Positions 47,039 through 58,723 are shown, counted from the first letter of the stretch. The stretch is DNA of 64,000 nt from Balaenoptera acutorostrata (GCF_949987535.1 NC_080067.1:61314405-61378404); one strand, 5' to 3'. A program made the numbers and translations. Notes: a model not told the origin generated them from the letters alone.

Positions 47039-47093
47039 GGCAGGTGGATTCTTAACCACTGCGCCATGAGGGAAGCCTGAAGGCTGACTTCTT

Positions 47094-47484
47094 GATAGGA
47101 AAGACATTATATTTTGCACACACACATGTGTGGGCGCATATAATCATGTACTTGAGGTGATCTTAGCAGTTGATATCCTAAGGCTTAAAGGAAGGGAGAT
47201 GAGAGATGGCTTTCAGAGGCAAGGTCTTTGGGGCTACAGGACACATCAAATCAGCAGGAAGCCCTTTCCTCTATGTTCCCCTTCCTTCCTCTTGTTCTTG
47301 GCCTGGGGCCCCTGGCTTCTTTAGCATTCCTTTTCCTATTGCTAAAATCTTGAAACTTTAGCTAATGTGCTTTAACAATGTTCTGAACCAACCTCTGCCA
47401 ACAATTTCATTCTGAATATCCAGGCAGGTTCATTACTGAGGTTAAGACCTAGTTTCCAAGCATGCCTCCTTTGTTCAATATTAC
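47094..47484. other. Unique sequence, no gene seen
   Basis: No recognised element; a short CACACACATGTGTG palindrome lies at 47119-47132. Confidence 0.4.
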
Positions 47485-47690
47485 TTGATCATCATTCATT
47501 GAACCCTCTTGTGCCAGGCACTGGCTAATGCTGGGCATACACCAAGATGAATAGATGTGTTTCCTGCCTTCCAGCAAAGAGACAGATCTAAGCAAATAAT
47601 TACAACAGATGTGGAAGTGGAAGTATGGAGAAGGAGAAACTAATTATCTCTGGAGGAGGTGATATTTCTCTTAGGTTCCAGTGATTTTTC
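47485..47690 (-). mobile_element. L2 LINE 3' end fragment
   Basis: Reverse L2 text: ATCATTCATTGAACCCTCTTGTGCCAGGCACTGG...GGGCATACACCAAGATGAATAG...TTTCCTGCCTTCCAG. Confidence 0.75.
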
Positions 47691-49189
47691 TGGTCTTCCC
47701 AAACCTCAAATCTCCACTCTCAGTGGGGCAACCTAATCTGTTCCTCTGGTTTGGAGCAGGAAGAAGATCTAGGTAAAGTACCTCTAGAAAGACTAGCCAC
47801 CTAGGAAAAGCAGTATCCTTTCTCAATATTCCTGTGCTCTTTCCTCATTAAAAAAAATCTTCCTTCTTAGACCTCATCTGTAGGCCAATGGCCAAAACAG
47901 CTGTTCTCATAATAAGCAACAGTTCACATTCAAAATGGTGGCCTTGTCCCTTTTTTAAATATTTGAAAACAGCTAGATTTTTTTTCTCCTCTTCACTCTT
48001 TTTTCTGTAGCCTGACAACTACTAAAGCTGTGTGACTAGTAACATGACAAGTTAGAGAAGGGTCAGAGCCTCCTTTAAAATAAGAGCCCATTGGAAATAT
48101 GCTAAGAGGAGGCCCATGATGGCAGTGTGAACGATCATATTATCTTGATCTTGCCCATCTTATTATCTTGCTTGTTACCCATCTGCAGAATCAAGGATGA
48201 CACTAAACTCAAGTCCCGGTCTCCCAGTACAATGGGAAGTTGCCATCTCCACCTCTGTGGGATGAACTTATTAAGTAATGGAAAAGAAAGCGTATTACTG
48301 AGAAGTTTTCCATTGCTTGTTTATCCACAATAGGAATTCCAATATCCATGGTCGTGGGAGCCCTCACTTTATCCTAGAGGCTCCCTTTCACCTTGCTTTT
48401 CAAAGGAGCTTCCACGTGGAAACTATGTCATGTCCTTATGTACAGGTGCTGATTGGGGGTGGGTCACAGAAATAAAATGGAAAGCAAAGGAGGAACACCT
48501 CATTGCTCTGCTCACTGTTTGATTTTGAAAATACCTCAGTTGTACAGAACTTTTAGGAAGTCTGTAAATGTTGTCACATTCCCAAGGAAGAGTGTTTTTT
48601 TCTCAGGAGCCAGTCCTTTAAAAATTTTCTTCCAAGTAGCATTAGCACACATGTCTGCCCAAATCACTGTTCTCATCATGACATTTGATAGAACTAGGAA
48701 GTTCACATTTCAGTCTAAAGATTGACCCACATGACCCCTCCACCAAAAGACAGGAAGTGGCTCACTGTGTTTTTATAGCACATGATCTGAGAAGTGGAAA
48801 GCATTCTGTGTAATGGGCACATGCTGAGACTGCAATTTTTGAAAAAAGTCATTTTGACTTCCTGACAATCACATTTAAACAGTGGTTTTTAGTCTCTGTT
48901 CTCAGCACTCTAGGAGGGTATATGTATCCTGTTTCTGTGTTTGGGGAAGAAGACTAGAAGCTGGGTAAAATGCCACTTGGTAGACTGACATACAGTTATG
49001 TGATCCCAAGGGAAAATGAGGGTTCACACTATCCAGGGATAGAAAGAGGTCAAATTCTGGAGGAAGTTTAATTCTTTAAAACTCAGAATAATAAAAGATG
49101 TTTATAAATATTAAATATTTTCATTTTGGCTTCTGTTTAAACATTTTTTATTATCAACTTTTAATTTATATTGTAGTATCTGTCAGGGT
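47691..49189. other. Unique sequence, no gene seen
   Basis: About 1.5 kb with no recognised repeat, exon or RNA gene. Frames at 48127-48333 and 48453-48725 have no similarity I can name. Confidence 0.4.
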
Positions 49190-49830
49190 CTAGTTAGGAA
49201 AACAGAAACCACAGTAGGTATTTTAAACAGAGGGGATTCAATACAAGGGATTAATAGCCTGAAAGAAAGGAAAAGGATGGTAAGCTAACCCAGAGATCAG
49301 TAAATCAGAAGTAGCTACCACCCCTAGGGCTAGGAGAACAAAAAAAACAAAGGTGGAGAGAGCAGAAGTGGGGACCAGAGGTGAGGAGCAGCTGCCTCAG
49401 CTCGGAGTGTGGTGGGAGAGGCCACGGCTTAGCGGTGCTGAGTTGGCTGATAGGGGGCCATGCAGCTGTGCTCAGACCTCTGCGGGGGTGCCTCACAGCT
49501 AGTGCTGGGGCTCCTGGGACTTCTGAGAGGGCAGCATGGCTGTGTCTAGCCCCTGCGGGGGTTCTGCACGGCTGTCCTGGGGTGCCAAAAGATGCGAGAG
49601 TCTTTGCTGCCTATTTGTGCTGGAGAAATGCTGACAGCTGCTGGAGGTGGGAAAAATCTCCTGTCTTCTCCTCCCGTTCAGTCTCCCCACATAATTCCTC
49701 TCACTGGCAGAATCTAACTGGAACATGCCGCAAAAAGATTCTTAGAAATGTGGTCCTTATATCACCAGCCCCAGAGTCACAGGGCACAATGTAGAAAGGT
49801 GAGAGACAGTACATGAATAAAGGATCACAG
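49190..49830. repeat. Interspersed repeat, possibly an LTR, family not assigned
   Basis: Text such as GTTAGGAAAACAGAAACCAC, TTTTAAACAGAGGGGATTC, GCTGACAGCTGCTGGAGGTGG and CTCACTGGCAGAATCTAACTGG follows a widespread mammalian repeat plan. It lies on the 3' side of the minus-strand retroviral fragment below, so it may be its LTR, but I cannot show that. The 137-codon frame at 49381-49794 lies wholly inside it. Confidence 0.45.
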
Positions 49831-50439
49831 ATCCCCCCACCCTTTGGCTACCAATTCCCCACACACTCTCTTCTACCTATTTTAAAACTTCTATACGACA
49901 ATAACAACGTCATGCTTCTGCCTAGTAAGTTAAAACTTCCCTTTGTAAATACATACTTTCACCTTCTTACCCCCCAAAACGGAGACACAAATCTCTAATG
50001 CTCTTCATATCCATCTTCAAGTGATGTTCATTATCTTTTTTTTTTCATTAAAGACTATTATAAATTGAATTGTCACCAACACTTTTTATATAAAATAATA
50101 GGGAGTTAGGAGAAAGAAAACGAATGGAAACAAGTGAGGAAGAAACAATTCACATCTGCTACTTTATTTCTGGAACTGGTCACAAAGCCACAGATGATAT
50201 TTATAAATTCCTTTTTCTATCACCCATTCTATATTTCCTTTGCCTTCAGCCAGCTGGTCAGTGTTCTTTACCTGATGAGGTGACCCATACCCTCATTCTT
50301 CAATGGTCTAAATTAGTTTTCGGTCTAAGGCATCTAAGAGATGCCTTAGAGAGTCTTCTCAGTTCTAGACCTCATCAGATCACTGATAACCAGATCACAA
50401 TTGGTGATGGGACCTCCGTGTTGTTGGGCCCCTATGCAA
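49831..50439. other. Unassigned sequence, possibly decayed retroviral
   Basis: It lies between the repeat and the recognisable pol remnant. A 120-codon plus-strand frame at 50124-50486 has no recognisable domain and is opposite in sense to the retroviral fragment. Confidence 0.35.
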
Positions 50440-51950
50440 CCCCCGTTCCTGATGCTATGTCTTGTGTACGTGAACCTATCGACTAAGTACCTGGGTGTTT
50501 GGAGAAAGAAACTGACAGACATCCATTGAATAGGCTTTCTTTTCTACCTGATTATCGAGAGCTTCGTCTATAGCATATGACTTTGTGAGCAGTCACGTAA
50601 CACTGAACATTCACATAAATATCCTCATGCTCTGTGCCAGTTTAAGAGGTCCATCTACATACTGCCTTGCAGACAATCTTTCCATCCTTTCTTTCCAAAT
50701 CCACGATGATCCAGCCAAACCATTAGTCATTACCCATGAAGCAGTGTAGGTCTGTCCATATTTTGGGCCATCTCTCAGTCCAGTCTAAGTGGGCATTGCG
50801 ATATATTGCTTAAAGATTTTCCTACTGAGAGCATTTCCCTTCTCCAGTGTTTTTGTTTGTTTTGTTTTTTCAAGCACACTCCCAATTGTGGCTATAGTGC
50901 TCTATTCCTAGTTTGCCAGTATAATGAGAAAAAAGTCTGTAAACCAGACCCTCCTCAGTCATTTTTTTCACAGGCAGATCTCCATAAAAACCTAGCAGTG
51001 GAGGAAAGAAGGATGGCAGCGCAGCAGAAGAAAGTGCCATAAAAGCCTGAGCTATCCACACTTGTGACTTTATTGTTCCTTTGGGATCTGTTTGAGCCTG
51101 ATTTCACACATACCGTTTCCACTGGGGGATGAAGTGTTGCTGTACATGCTTAATTTTGTGACCTAATGAATCAGATAATACCCAGTCAGTTATGGGCAGC
51201 TCAAGTCACAGGGCCGGGGGTTCATTCTCTATCAGGTCCAATAGCAAGGCAGAGAAGTTTCTCAAAAGAACAATTATCTGGAAGAGAGGGCACCTCTTTA
51301 CTTCAAACCCTCAGGGTGTGCGCCGTGGTTATCCTTTGGGGGTCTGCCGTGGGCTCCGTACAGGATCCCTATTTACCATGGAAACATCAAGTGCTACTGG
51401 ATCTGCTGGGTCATAAGGCCCATGTAGCAGTATAGCTTGTGCAGGATTAGTCTACAGTCTACATCCTGGACTAGTTGCAAAGCCTTCTTTTACTTGGTCA
51501 CCACGCATATCTGGCTGCATTGTGGTTTATACACCAAATTGGTCAGAGGACCACACTCACATGTGCCGTATGTTGTCTCCAAAATACAGAGGGCCATCAC
51601 ATGATCAAAATTATTCTTGGTTATAGTTGGTGCAAGGTGCAACAACTTTCCTTTCACTTTGGAGGGAATATCCTAGTATGATCCAAAATACTGGACTCCT
51701 AGAAACCTCATCTAGGTGGCGGACTCCTAGCTTTCAAGGGTTGTTACTTCTCCCCTTTGGTAAGTGTGTGTCTTAGGCATCTAATGTAGTACGTACTACT
51801 ATTAGTCATCAGTTTCAAACATCATGATGTTCGCTATGCAGTGAACCAGTTTGATCTCTTGTGGGATCAAGGTCCCTGCAGATGAGATTATGCCCAGAGA
51901 CTTAACATAGCCCTAAGGCAAGATGGTGAAGGCGTTCTTTGGTAGCGCTT
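50440..51950 (-). mobile_element. Endogenous retrovirus pol remnant (ERVL/ERV3-like)
   Basis: The minus strand reads as decayed retroviral pol. A segment near 51706-51640 has the FLGVQ and DIPSKVK features of the end of a reverse transcriptase. About 51420-51200 corresponds to the linker before RNase H. About 50780-50450 resembles the RNase H C-terminal part (NGLAGSSW, then NQVEKKAYSMD). Stops and frameshifts occur every few dozen codons, so nothing functional remains. No gag or env was recognised. Assignment is to an old class III group by pattern only. Confidence 0.6.
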
Positions 51951-52299
51951 TCATTTTTAAATTGATATAAAGTAAAAAGCACTTGTTAGATTAACAGCTG
52001 CCCAAATATAGGGCCATCATATAGAAGTTTGGATTTGAGCATGAGAGATGGGAAAATAATTGGAATAAAGTTCTTCACGATTAGTAGAATGTAGGAATAT
52101 GTGATATGCAATGTAGTAGTTGGGGGCAGGCATGGAAGAAAATTTAAAAAATATATCAAGATATGATTACTGGGTTTTCATTTAAAAAGGACAACATTAT
52201 ATAACTTTTGTGCCATTCTTTGCTCATTGTAAAACACCATCACATCTTTGACAGTGTTTGAGGATGACATAGAAGATATATGAAATGCTAATGGAATAC
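51951..52299. other. AT-rich sequence, no gene seen
   Basis: No recognised repeat or coding signal. Confidence 0.4.
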
Positions 52300-52490
52300 A
52301 GACTCTATAAATAATGCAAAGTCATTGATGTTTACTTTAGTCCTCATAATGGGCTTGTACATAAAATAGTCAGCCTACAGTGTATTCCCATTGTGTAGAT
52401 AAGGAAACTGAGGCTTTCTGTTTTAAGGTAGCTTATCTGAGTACTCACAGCTGATCAGCAATAGAGTTTCAAATCAAAACCAGCTCTATG
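52300..52490 (-). mobile_element. MIR SINE fragment
   Basis: Reverse MIR text: TTACTTTAGTCCTCATAATGGG, CCATTGTGTAGATAAGGAAACTGAGGC, ACTCACAGCTGATCAGCAATAG. Confidence 0.7.
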
Positions 52491-52616
52491 GCTTGATGTG
52501 TTGATATAGGTGATATTGTTAGGATATGTGCATATGTTTGTATAATTGAAATGTCAATTTACATATTCTTGTTTTATTTTCTCTCCTCCTTTCCTCCTCC
52601 CCAAACCCTATCCTAG

Positions 52617-52948
52617 GAGTGATAGAAGCAGAGAGAAAGAGAAACTCGTTAAGACTGCGAAAGAATGGTGGTCTTTGGTTTGTTCTTCACGTAGCAGAGA
52701 CCCATGCCCAGCTCCCTTGAAGCACCCTGGGGAAGAACTTGGAGAGGAAAGACTGTGTGGTGCCCCTAGACAGACTGGACTTTAGACTCTGGGCCTTTCA
52801 GCGCTGGCAGAGTGTTCTGTGCAAGCTTGGCAGGAATCAGCAGAGCTGCCTGAACTTAAGGGAGTGCGAGAGCTCGGACACTGAGCCCACGGATGGTGAC
52901 TGGTGTGGACTGAAGACAGGAGGGCTTCATCCAACTGACGTGACCTAG
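52617..52948 (+). other. Candidate spliced exon (probably non-coding or UTR)
   Basis: A 332-base, GC-richer, non-repeat block is bounded on the left by a long pyrimidine tract and acceptor (CTCTCCTCCTTTCCTCC...CCTATCCTAG, 52580-52616). On the right is a consensus donor (CCTAG|GTAAGT, 52944-52954). Short frames cross it: one ends at 52785, another (69 codons, from 52739) ends in TAG exactly at 52948. Neither product is recognised. It could be a 5' UTR exon, a lncRNA exon or a chance pairing. No adjacent exon or poly-A signal was identified. Confidence 0.4.
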
Positions 52949-52954
52949 GTAAGT

Positions 52955-53864
52955 TCTCAGGGGCTTTCTCACAGCACTGAGAGGCCCAGTGAGATGAGGA
53001 CTTATCTTCAGATCTATTTTGATTTAGGAACAAAATGAAGTATTGTGACATTTCACATAAACCCTTTGGTATGGACTGAGAAAGTCATACCTCCTACTTG
53101 TATATTTGTTTTGGGGGCACAGAAGGCAAAAGCAGGGCAGCAGTAAGGATGGAACTGTGATTCTGGGTATGAGAGAGCTTGAAAATTTGCTTCATATCAC
53201 CAGGGGATTAAAGGGAAAAGAATGGCCTTCTGTGCACCTTAATATCACTCTCAACCCAACGTGTTTTCGGTTTATTATTTGTATGTGCCAGCGGCTGATT
53301 CACTTAGCTGTTTGGAAGAGAGTGCTAATGAGGCCAAGGTCAGGGTTCTCATTTCCATACAGGCAAATACACTTAGTGAAAGAGAGCCTCAGCTCCAGTC
53401 ACCACAGATTAAATCCCTAACCTGCACCAACTGCTTTACAGATATATGTGCTGGGTTATGGGAGGTCAGGTGAGAGGGTGTGAATGAGTCAGCATAAAGC
53501 CTCACCACCTCCAAGGGCAATAACTCAAAACAGACGTCTTTTACATATCCCTGAAATCTGTGTGAGTGCTTATGAAGGAGCCGCCTGAACTAATTCACAA
53601 AAAAGGAATATATCAAACCAAGTTCCTCTGGTTTCTGAATAGAGTCTGATAGGGCAAAAGCTCTATCATTAGTTGGTTTAGTGCCATATCTGATCTGCAC
53701 TAAACATTTTACTTGTATACATATTGTGGTGTAATTTACAAAAATAATAGAGATTTTAAGAAACATGTTAAAAATTCTGTAATATGAAGATGAGGATCTT
53801 AAGATTCCATTTTAAATAAAAATTCTGTGAAGGAATCCATGATTAGAAGATATGCAGTATTCAT
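52955..53864. other. Unique sequence, no gene seen
   Basis: If 52617-52948 is an exon this would be intron. No recognised repeat was found. Overlapping frames at 53106-53473 are unassigned. Confidence 0.4.
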
Positions 53865-54365
53865 AAGGCTTTTTTTCTATTATTGTGGTATAATTTACGT
53901 ACAATGCAGTAATCTTAAGGGCTTAGTGCAGTGAATTTTGACAATTGTATATATCCGTGTAATCACCACTGAAAACAAGATATTAGAACATTTCATCATC
54001 CCAGAAAGTTCCTTTCTGCTCTTTCCCAGTCAGTTCCTCTTCTACTTTCCAAGGTGACCACTGTTCTGTCACATATATTATTTTTGCCTTTTCTTGAACT
54101 TCGTATAGATGTAATCAATCAGTATGAACTTTTTTGTGTCTGGCATTTTTCACTCAACATAATGTTTTTGAGGTTCATGCATGTCGTTACGTTGTATCAG
54201 AAGTTTATTTCTTTTTATTTTAGTATAAAGTTATTAGAATTTGTCCATCAACCTGTTGATGAATATTTGGGTTGTTTCTTGTTTTCAACTATTAGGACTA
54301 AGGCTGCTATAAACATTTTTCCAAAATTATTAAAATTCATGTTTAAATTCCCATTTTTCATGCTA
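53865..54365 (-). mobile_element. L1M 3' UTR fragment
   Basis: Reverse L1 3' UTR: ATTGTGGTATAATTTACGTAC, GAATTTTGACAATTGTATATA, TTTCATCATCCCAGAAAG, TGTCTGGCATTTTTCACTC and CAACCTGTTGATGAATATTTGGG. The order matches an L1M-type 3' end. Confidence 0.85.
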
Positions 54366-54654
54366 AATCTCTGAGAACAGAGAAAGTTCTTTATAGTAAC
54401 TGCTACAAACTCTTTTCTAGTTCCTTCACTTTGCTTTGATTTTCTTTAATTTTTATCAAGATCCAGGAGTTTAAAAAAGCTAAGTTCTCCCAAGTGACGC
54501 ATAAGTTATAGGTATAGTACCGAGAAGGACAAAACAAAAAAGCAGGTTCCCTGCACCCAGGTGGGCATCAACTTCAACTTCCTGCCTAGTTAAATCAAAC
54601 ATGTATTTTTTTCCATTCTGCTTTCCAAAGCCTCTCCTATTTGTCAACATGAAT

Positions 54655-55140
54655 TCATTCAGTCTGTTTGTTTGTTTATTCAACCAAAGTGTGTCAGACT
54701 CTTATTATGTATTTGTTGGGCTTGTGCTGGGCTCTGCATTCATTACGGCAAGGGTTACGTTTGGATCAGAACCCAGACAATAATGTTTGGTGTGCCTAGC
54801 ACAATGTCAAGCATGTAATGGAAACTAAATGTGTGTTTTTGAATGAATGAAGGAACTCCCAGTTTAGTGTGGAGATTGACCGGAATACAAATAAACTGGT
54901 ATAGTAGAAGTATGGAGAGAGTACTGTGGAAATATCAAGATCATAAATATATGTTCTTCTTTTTACCTGAGCGCATTTGATCATATTGCTCTATGAACAC
55001 TTTCTCTGTTGGACTGTAATTTGTCTATTCATGGCTTTCTCCCCCATTTCAGGGCAGAACAGAGACTGTTTCCTATTAGTCTTGGTATCTCTAGCACTCA
55101 GTCCATGGCCTGGCACTCAGAAGGGAGTGACTAACTCTGT
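54655..55140. mobile_element. L2 LINE 3' end fragments, mixed orientation
   Basis: About 54655-54730 reads as reverse L2 (TTTATTCAACCAAAGTGTGTCAGAC). About 54785-54850 (GTGTGCCTAGCACAATGTCAAGC, TTGAATGAATGAAGG) and 55012-55140 (GGACTGTAATTTGTC, CCATGGCCTGGCACTC) read as forward L2 tails. Confidence 0.6.
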
Positions 55141-55356
55141 TTAGGTTTGCCAAAAAAAATTAATCAGGAAAAGGGACATTTGAGATGGGCCTTGGAGAGG
55201 AGATCCTGGTGGTAGAGGGTGGTGAGGGATGGTATTGCAAACAATAAGAAACGGTGGTCCTTTGGGTACTAATTTTTTTCTCTCTTGGAAAATGGTCCCA
55301 TTTAATTTCCTGAATCACCATCATGATTTTGAATCCCTTTTAGCAATTCAATTTTT

Positions 55357-55650
55357 TTTAATTAATTAATTTATTTATTTGTTTTTGGCTGTGTTGTGTC
55401 TTCGTTTCTGTGCGAGGGCTTTTTCTCTAGCTGCGGCGAGTAGGGGCCACTCTTCATCGCGGTGCGCGGGCCTCTCACTATCGCGGCCTCTCTTGTTGCG
55501 GAGCACAGGCTCCAGACGCACAGGCTCAGTAGGTGTGGCTCACGGGCCCAGCTGCTCCGCGGCACGTGGGATCTTCCCAGACCAGGGCTCGAACCCGTGT
55601 CCCCTGCATTGGCAGGCAGATTCTCAACCACTGCGCCACCAGGGAAGCCC
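55357..55650 (-). mobile_element. CHR-type SINE, young subfamily
   Basis: Head at 55650, TTAATTAATTTATT tail from 55357. Marks CTCACTATCGCGGCC and GAGCACAGGCTCCAGACGC are present. Target-site duplication AGCAATTCAATTTTT at 55342-55356 and AGCAATTCAGTTTTT at 55651-55665. Confidence 0.96.
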
Positions 55651-55665
55651 AGCAATTCAGTTTTT

Positions 55666-57729
55666 AATTAACTTTTTAAAAGCCCTTACTACATACACAT
55701 CTACATAGCAAAATGGTCCCGAGCCAAGATTTTTTTCTTACTTAAGATTATATTCTTGTCATTTCTTTGAACAATTATTCTGTTGAATGTCTTGAACACA
55801 AAAGAATATGACAAAAACAAAATAGTTGCCTAACATTTCAACAAAGGTTTTTATCCTGAACAGAATGAATAAAGGGAATTGTTATTATTATGATTTTTAG
55901 CCATTTCAGGTAGAAAAATGATCTATTTTTCAAATAATTTAAAAAATTAAATGGTATCTTCCTCATAACTGATGATGAAATCCAGCTAATGTAATTTATT
56001 GTTGAGGTGTATGCATCCCATTGGTTTAAAGAGAATATTAACAAAGAAAGTAGAATCTCTTTATTTCATTTATTATACAGGTGGAAACTGTGCATAAGGA
56101 TTCAGGAAGAGTATTTTAGCATTGTTTTTTTTTTCCTTTATGCTTACAGGCTTTGAGTAAATTGCATAGGAAACTTCTCTGATTGAATGTTGGAGGTCAT
56201 CTTTTAGTAAGCATGGCACAGAATGATTCTAGGCATTATGAATTCTAGGATGTAAATTACAGGAGCTTTGAAGACAGGAATGATTCTCCTAGGTAATTCA
56301 TTGCACAAGGAGCAGAGTGGAAGTGTCCTCATTTATGTTTTATTTTGGAGAAGATCATCCTCTCAATTCTTTCTTTTCCTACTTTGCTTTCGCAGATTTT
56401 GACATAAAAGAAATCTTATATTCTATGTAGATATAACGTGGAAGTCTAATATTTCAGAATTTAGAATAAAACTTTCTTTCAGTGCTTTTAATGTGATCTT
56501 AAAGCATTTAAGAAGCATTAATTAAGCTTTAGAAAGCAACTCTAAGATGATTCGATCAATTCAAAAACAGTCATAAAGTCTGTACTCAGCTTTCAATTAC
56601 TGTATGTCCCAGTGGAGAAAAAGCACAGTTAATACAAACCACAGATAATACCCGAAACACTTCTACTCAATGAACAATGGCACAGATATTTTTAAAAATG
56701 CAGCTAGTCCAAAATCCTTTCTTTTTGATCTTAGAATGAGTTACATGATTTTTTAAATGAAATCATATGAAAATATACTATCATAGTTATGCTTTAATTA
56801 AATGAAGTCTACAGTGAATTCAGTCTCCTTGTATATATGCTGATTACTGGAAGGAAGAAATGTCTATGTGTCAGGCTGTTGGTCAGAAGTGGTCCAGAGA
56901 TGTGTGTTTTTGCCTGTCTACAGTCTGCAAAGTGAAATCACCTGCATAAGGTTGTATTTCATATTACTTTAGAGACAGAAGAGTTCTCCCCTTAGATAAA
57001 CCACATCAGCATGAGACCAGCTCATCTGATAGGTAAAAATGAGGCCTACTATAGTGACAAATGACTTTCTAGCGATGGTTAATAATGTTATTATTTACAA
57101 TAGAGAGGAGAGAGAGAGGGAACTAAATTTTTCACAATTAAAGAACATTTGAGTAAATTATGGCCCATCAACCTCATGCCATTCAACTACCACTGAAAAA
57201 TTATAACTAGATGGCAACAGTCTCAACTGAGACATCTCTTCTTCTAGGCTGTGTCTTTCTCTGTTTCCCATATCTGGGTTCCATGCCTCTTCTGCATTCT
57301 ACCTTTGAGACTGCATATGGCCTATTGTATGCATATGCTTCATTGTATTTCCTCTGAGAGATCCTAGCTCTTTGACAGCTGGGACCATGGCAATATTATT
57401 TATCATTTAATTTCCAGATCCTAGCCAAGTATCTGGCCCATGATTATGATTTACTAAATACTAATTTCAGTCAAATAGAATGTTGTTCATATACAAAAAA
57501 GGAAAATCAAAAATAAATGTATTCACAGCTTCAAACACAGTCACCTACTCTCAGGCTTTCTCCTTTCTCTACCCACCCCCTTCAACATTTAGCCCTGACT
57601 CTTTCCGAGTTGGTTTCCTCGCTTGTTATCCAAGCACCAGAGTGAATGACTTAAGAGTGGCAAGATGCTGGGCTGTCACAGATAAGGTACAAAATATACA
57701 TGGCATTTAGATGTAGTAGTTTTGATGGA
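55666..57729. other. AT-rich unique sequence, no gene seen
   Basis: About 2 kb without a recognised repeat or exon pair. A TTTTTTTTT run at about 56125 and a 76-codon frame at 57480-57710 carry no further signal. Confidence 0.4.
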
Positions 57730-57742
57730 GAAGCAACTTTTT

Positions 57743-58040
57743 TTTTTTTAACATCTTTATTGGAGTATAATTGCTTTACAGTGGTGTGTTAGTTTCTGCT
57801 TTATAACAAAGTGAATCATCTATACATATACATATATCCCCATATCTCCTCCCTCTTGTGTCTCCCTCCCACCCTCCCTATCCCACCCCTCTAGGTGGTC
57901 ACAGAGCACAGAGCTGATCTCCCTGTGCTATGCAGCTGCTTCCCACTAGCTATCTACTTTACATTTGGTAGTGTGTATATGTCCATGCCACTCTCTCATT
58001 TTGTCCCAGCTTACCCTTCCCCCTCCCCGTGTCCTCAAGT
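57743..58040 (-). mobile_element. Young 5'-truncated L1 3' UTR
   Basis: Reverse L1 3' end starting with poly-T, then AACATCTTTATTGGAGTATAATTGC and ATCTCCCTGTGCTATGCAGC, ending CCTTCCCCCTCCCC. Exact target-site duplication GAAGCAACTTTTT at 57730-57742 and 58041-58053. Low divergence and intact duplication point to a recent insertion. Confidence 0.95.
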
Positions 58041-58053
58041 GAAGCAACTTTTT

Positions 58054-58269
58054 GATATTAAAAAATAAAACACTAAACTTTCAGCTTTCAAAAAGAATCA
58101 GTGAATGTGCTCAACAGACATTGTCATCCCACAGCTGAGCCTCACCCCAAACCTAAGCAAATCAAACTTCCTCAGTGACCTTAGAGAGTGACACAGGCAA
58201 CAAGGTTAGTGGTTGAGCTAGGGCCCAAGTTGCCTGACCCCTACAGCAGTGCCTTCTGAGTGCTCCATT
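58054..58269. other. Short unique stretch, no gene seen
   Basis: No recognised repeat or signal. Confidence 0.4.
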
Positions 58270-58523
58270 GTCTTAATCAGTTCCAGCTGCCACAACATGT
58301 GACCATAGACTAAGTGACTTAAACAACAGGCATTTATTACTCATGGTTTTGACAGTTCTGGAGGCTGAGAAGTCCAAGATCATGGTGCTAGCAGGATCGG
58401 TGTCTGGTGAGCGTCTCCTTCCTGAATTGCAGACAGACACCTTTTCACTGTATCAGAGAGAGACAGAGAGAAGGAGAGAGAGACAGAGAACTCCATCATG
58501 GGGACTCCACCCTCACGACCTCA
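58270..58523 (-). mobile_element. MaLR LTR, MLT1-like, cut by an assembly gap
   Basis: Reverse LTR text: CCAGCTGCCACAACATGTGAC, GACTTAAACAACAGGCATTTATT, GTTCTGGAGGCTGAGAAGTCC, then a (GA)-rich run. It enters the N block at 58524, and its remainder is probably inside the gap. Confidence 0.8.
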
Positions 58524-58723
58524 NNNNNNNNNNNNNNNNNNNNNNNNNNNNNNNNNNNNNNNNNNNNNNNNNNNNNNNNNNNNNNNNNNNNNNNNNNNNN
58601 NNNNNNNNNNNNNNNNNNNNNNNNNNNNNNNNNNNNNNNNNNNNNNNNNNNNNNNNNNNNNNNNNNNNNNNNNNNNNNNNNNNNNNNNNNNNNNNNNNNN
58701 NNNNNNNNNNNNNNNNNNNNNNN
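58524..58723. other. Assembly gap (200 N)
   Basis: Exactly 200 unknown bases, a round number that suggests an estimated or placeholder gap. Open frames drawn through it are meaningless. Confidence 0.99.

Larger units (their letters stand above)
46071..47077 (-). mobile_element. CHR-type SINE, right partner, split by two younger SINEs
   Basis: An older-subfamily SINE in reverse, with tail from 46071 (TAATTAATTAATT), body to 46370 and head at 47054-47077 (AACCACTGCGCC...GGAAGCC). The body is interrupted after GGCAGGTGGATTCTT by the insertions 46371-46669 and 46685-47038. Head-side target sequence GAAGGCTGACTTCTT (47079-47093) has its partner inverted at 46034-46048. Confidence 0.94.

Noticed and set aside
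46034..47093. DNA transposon with 15-base terminal inverted repeats
   Set aside because: The inverted repeats are displaced halves of two SINE target-site duplications, and the interior is only SINE sequence.
49381..49794. 137-codon plus-strand frame as a gene
   Set aside because: It lies entirely in an interspersed repeat, with no splice sites, domain or conserved motif.
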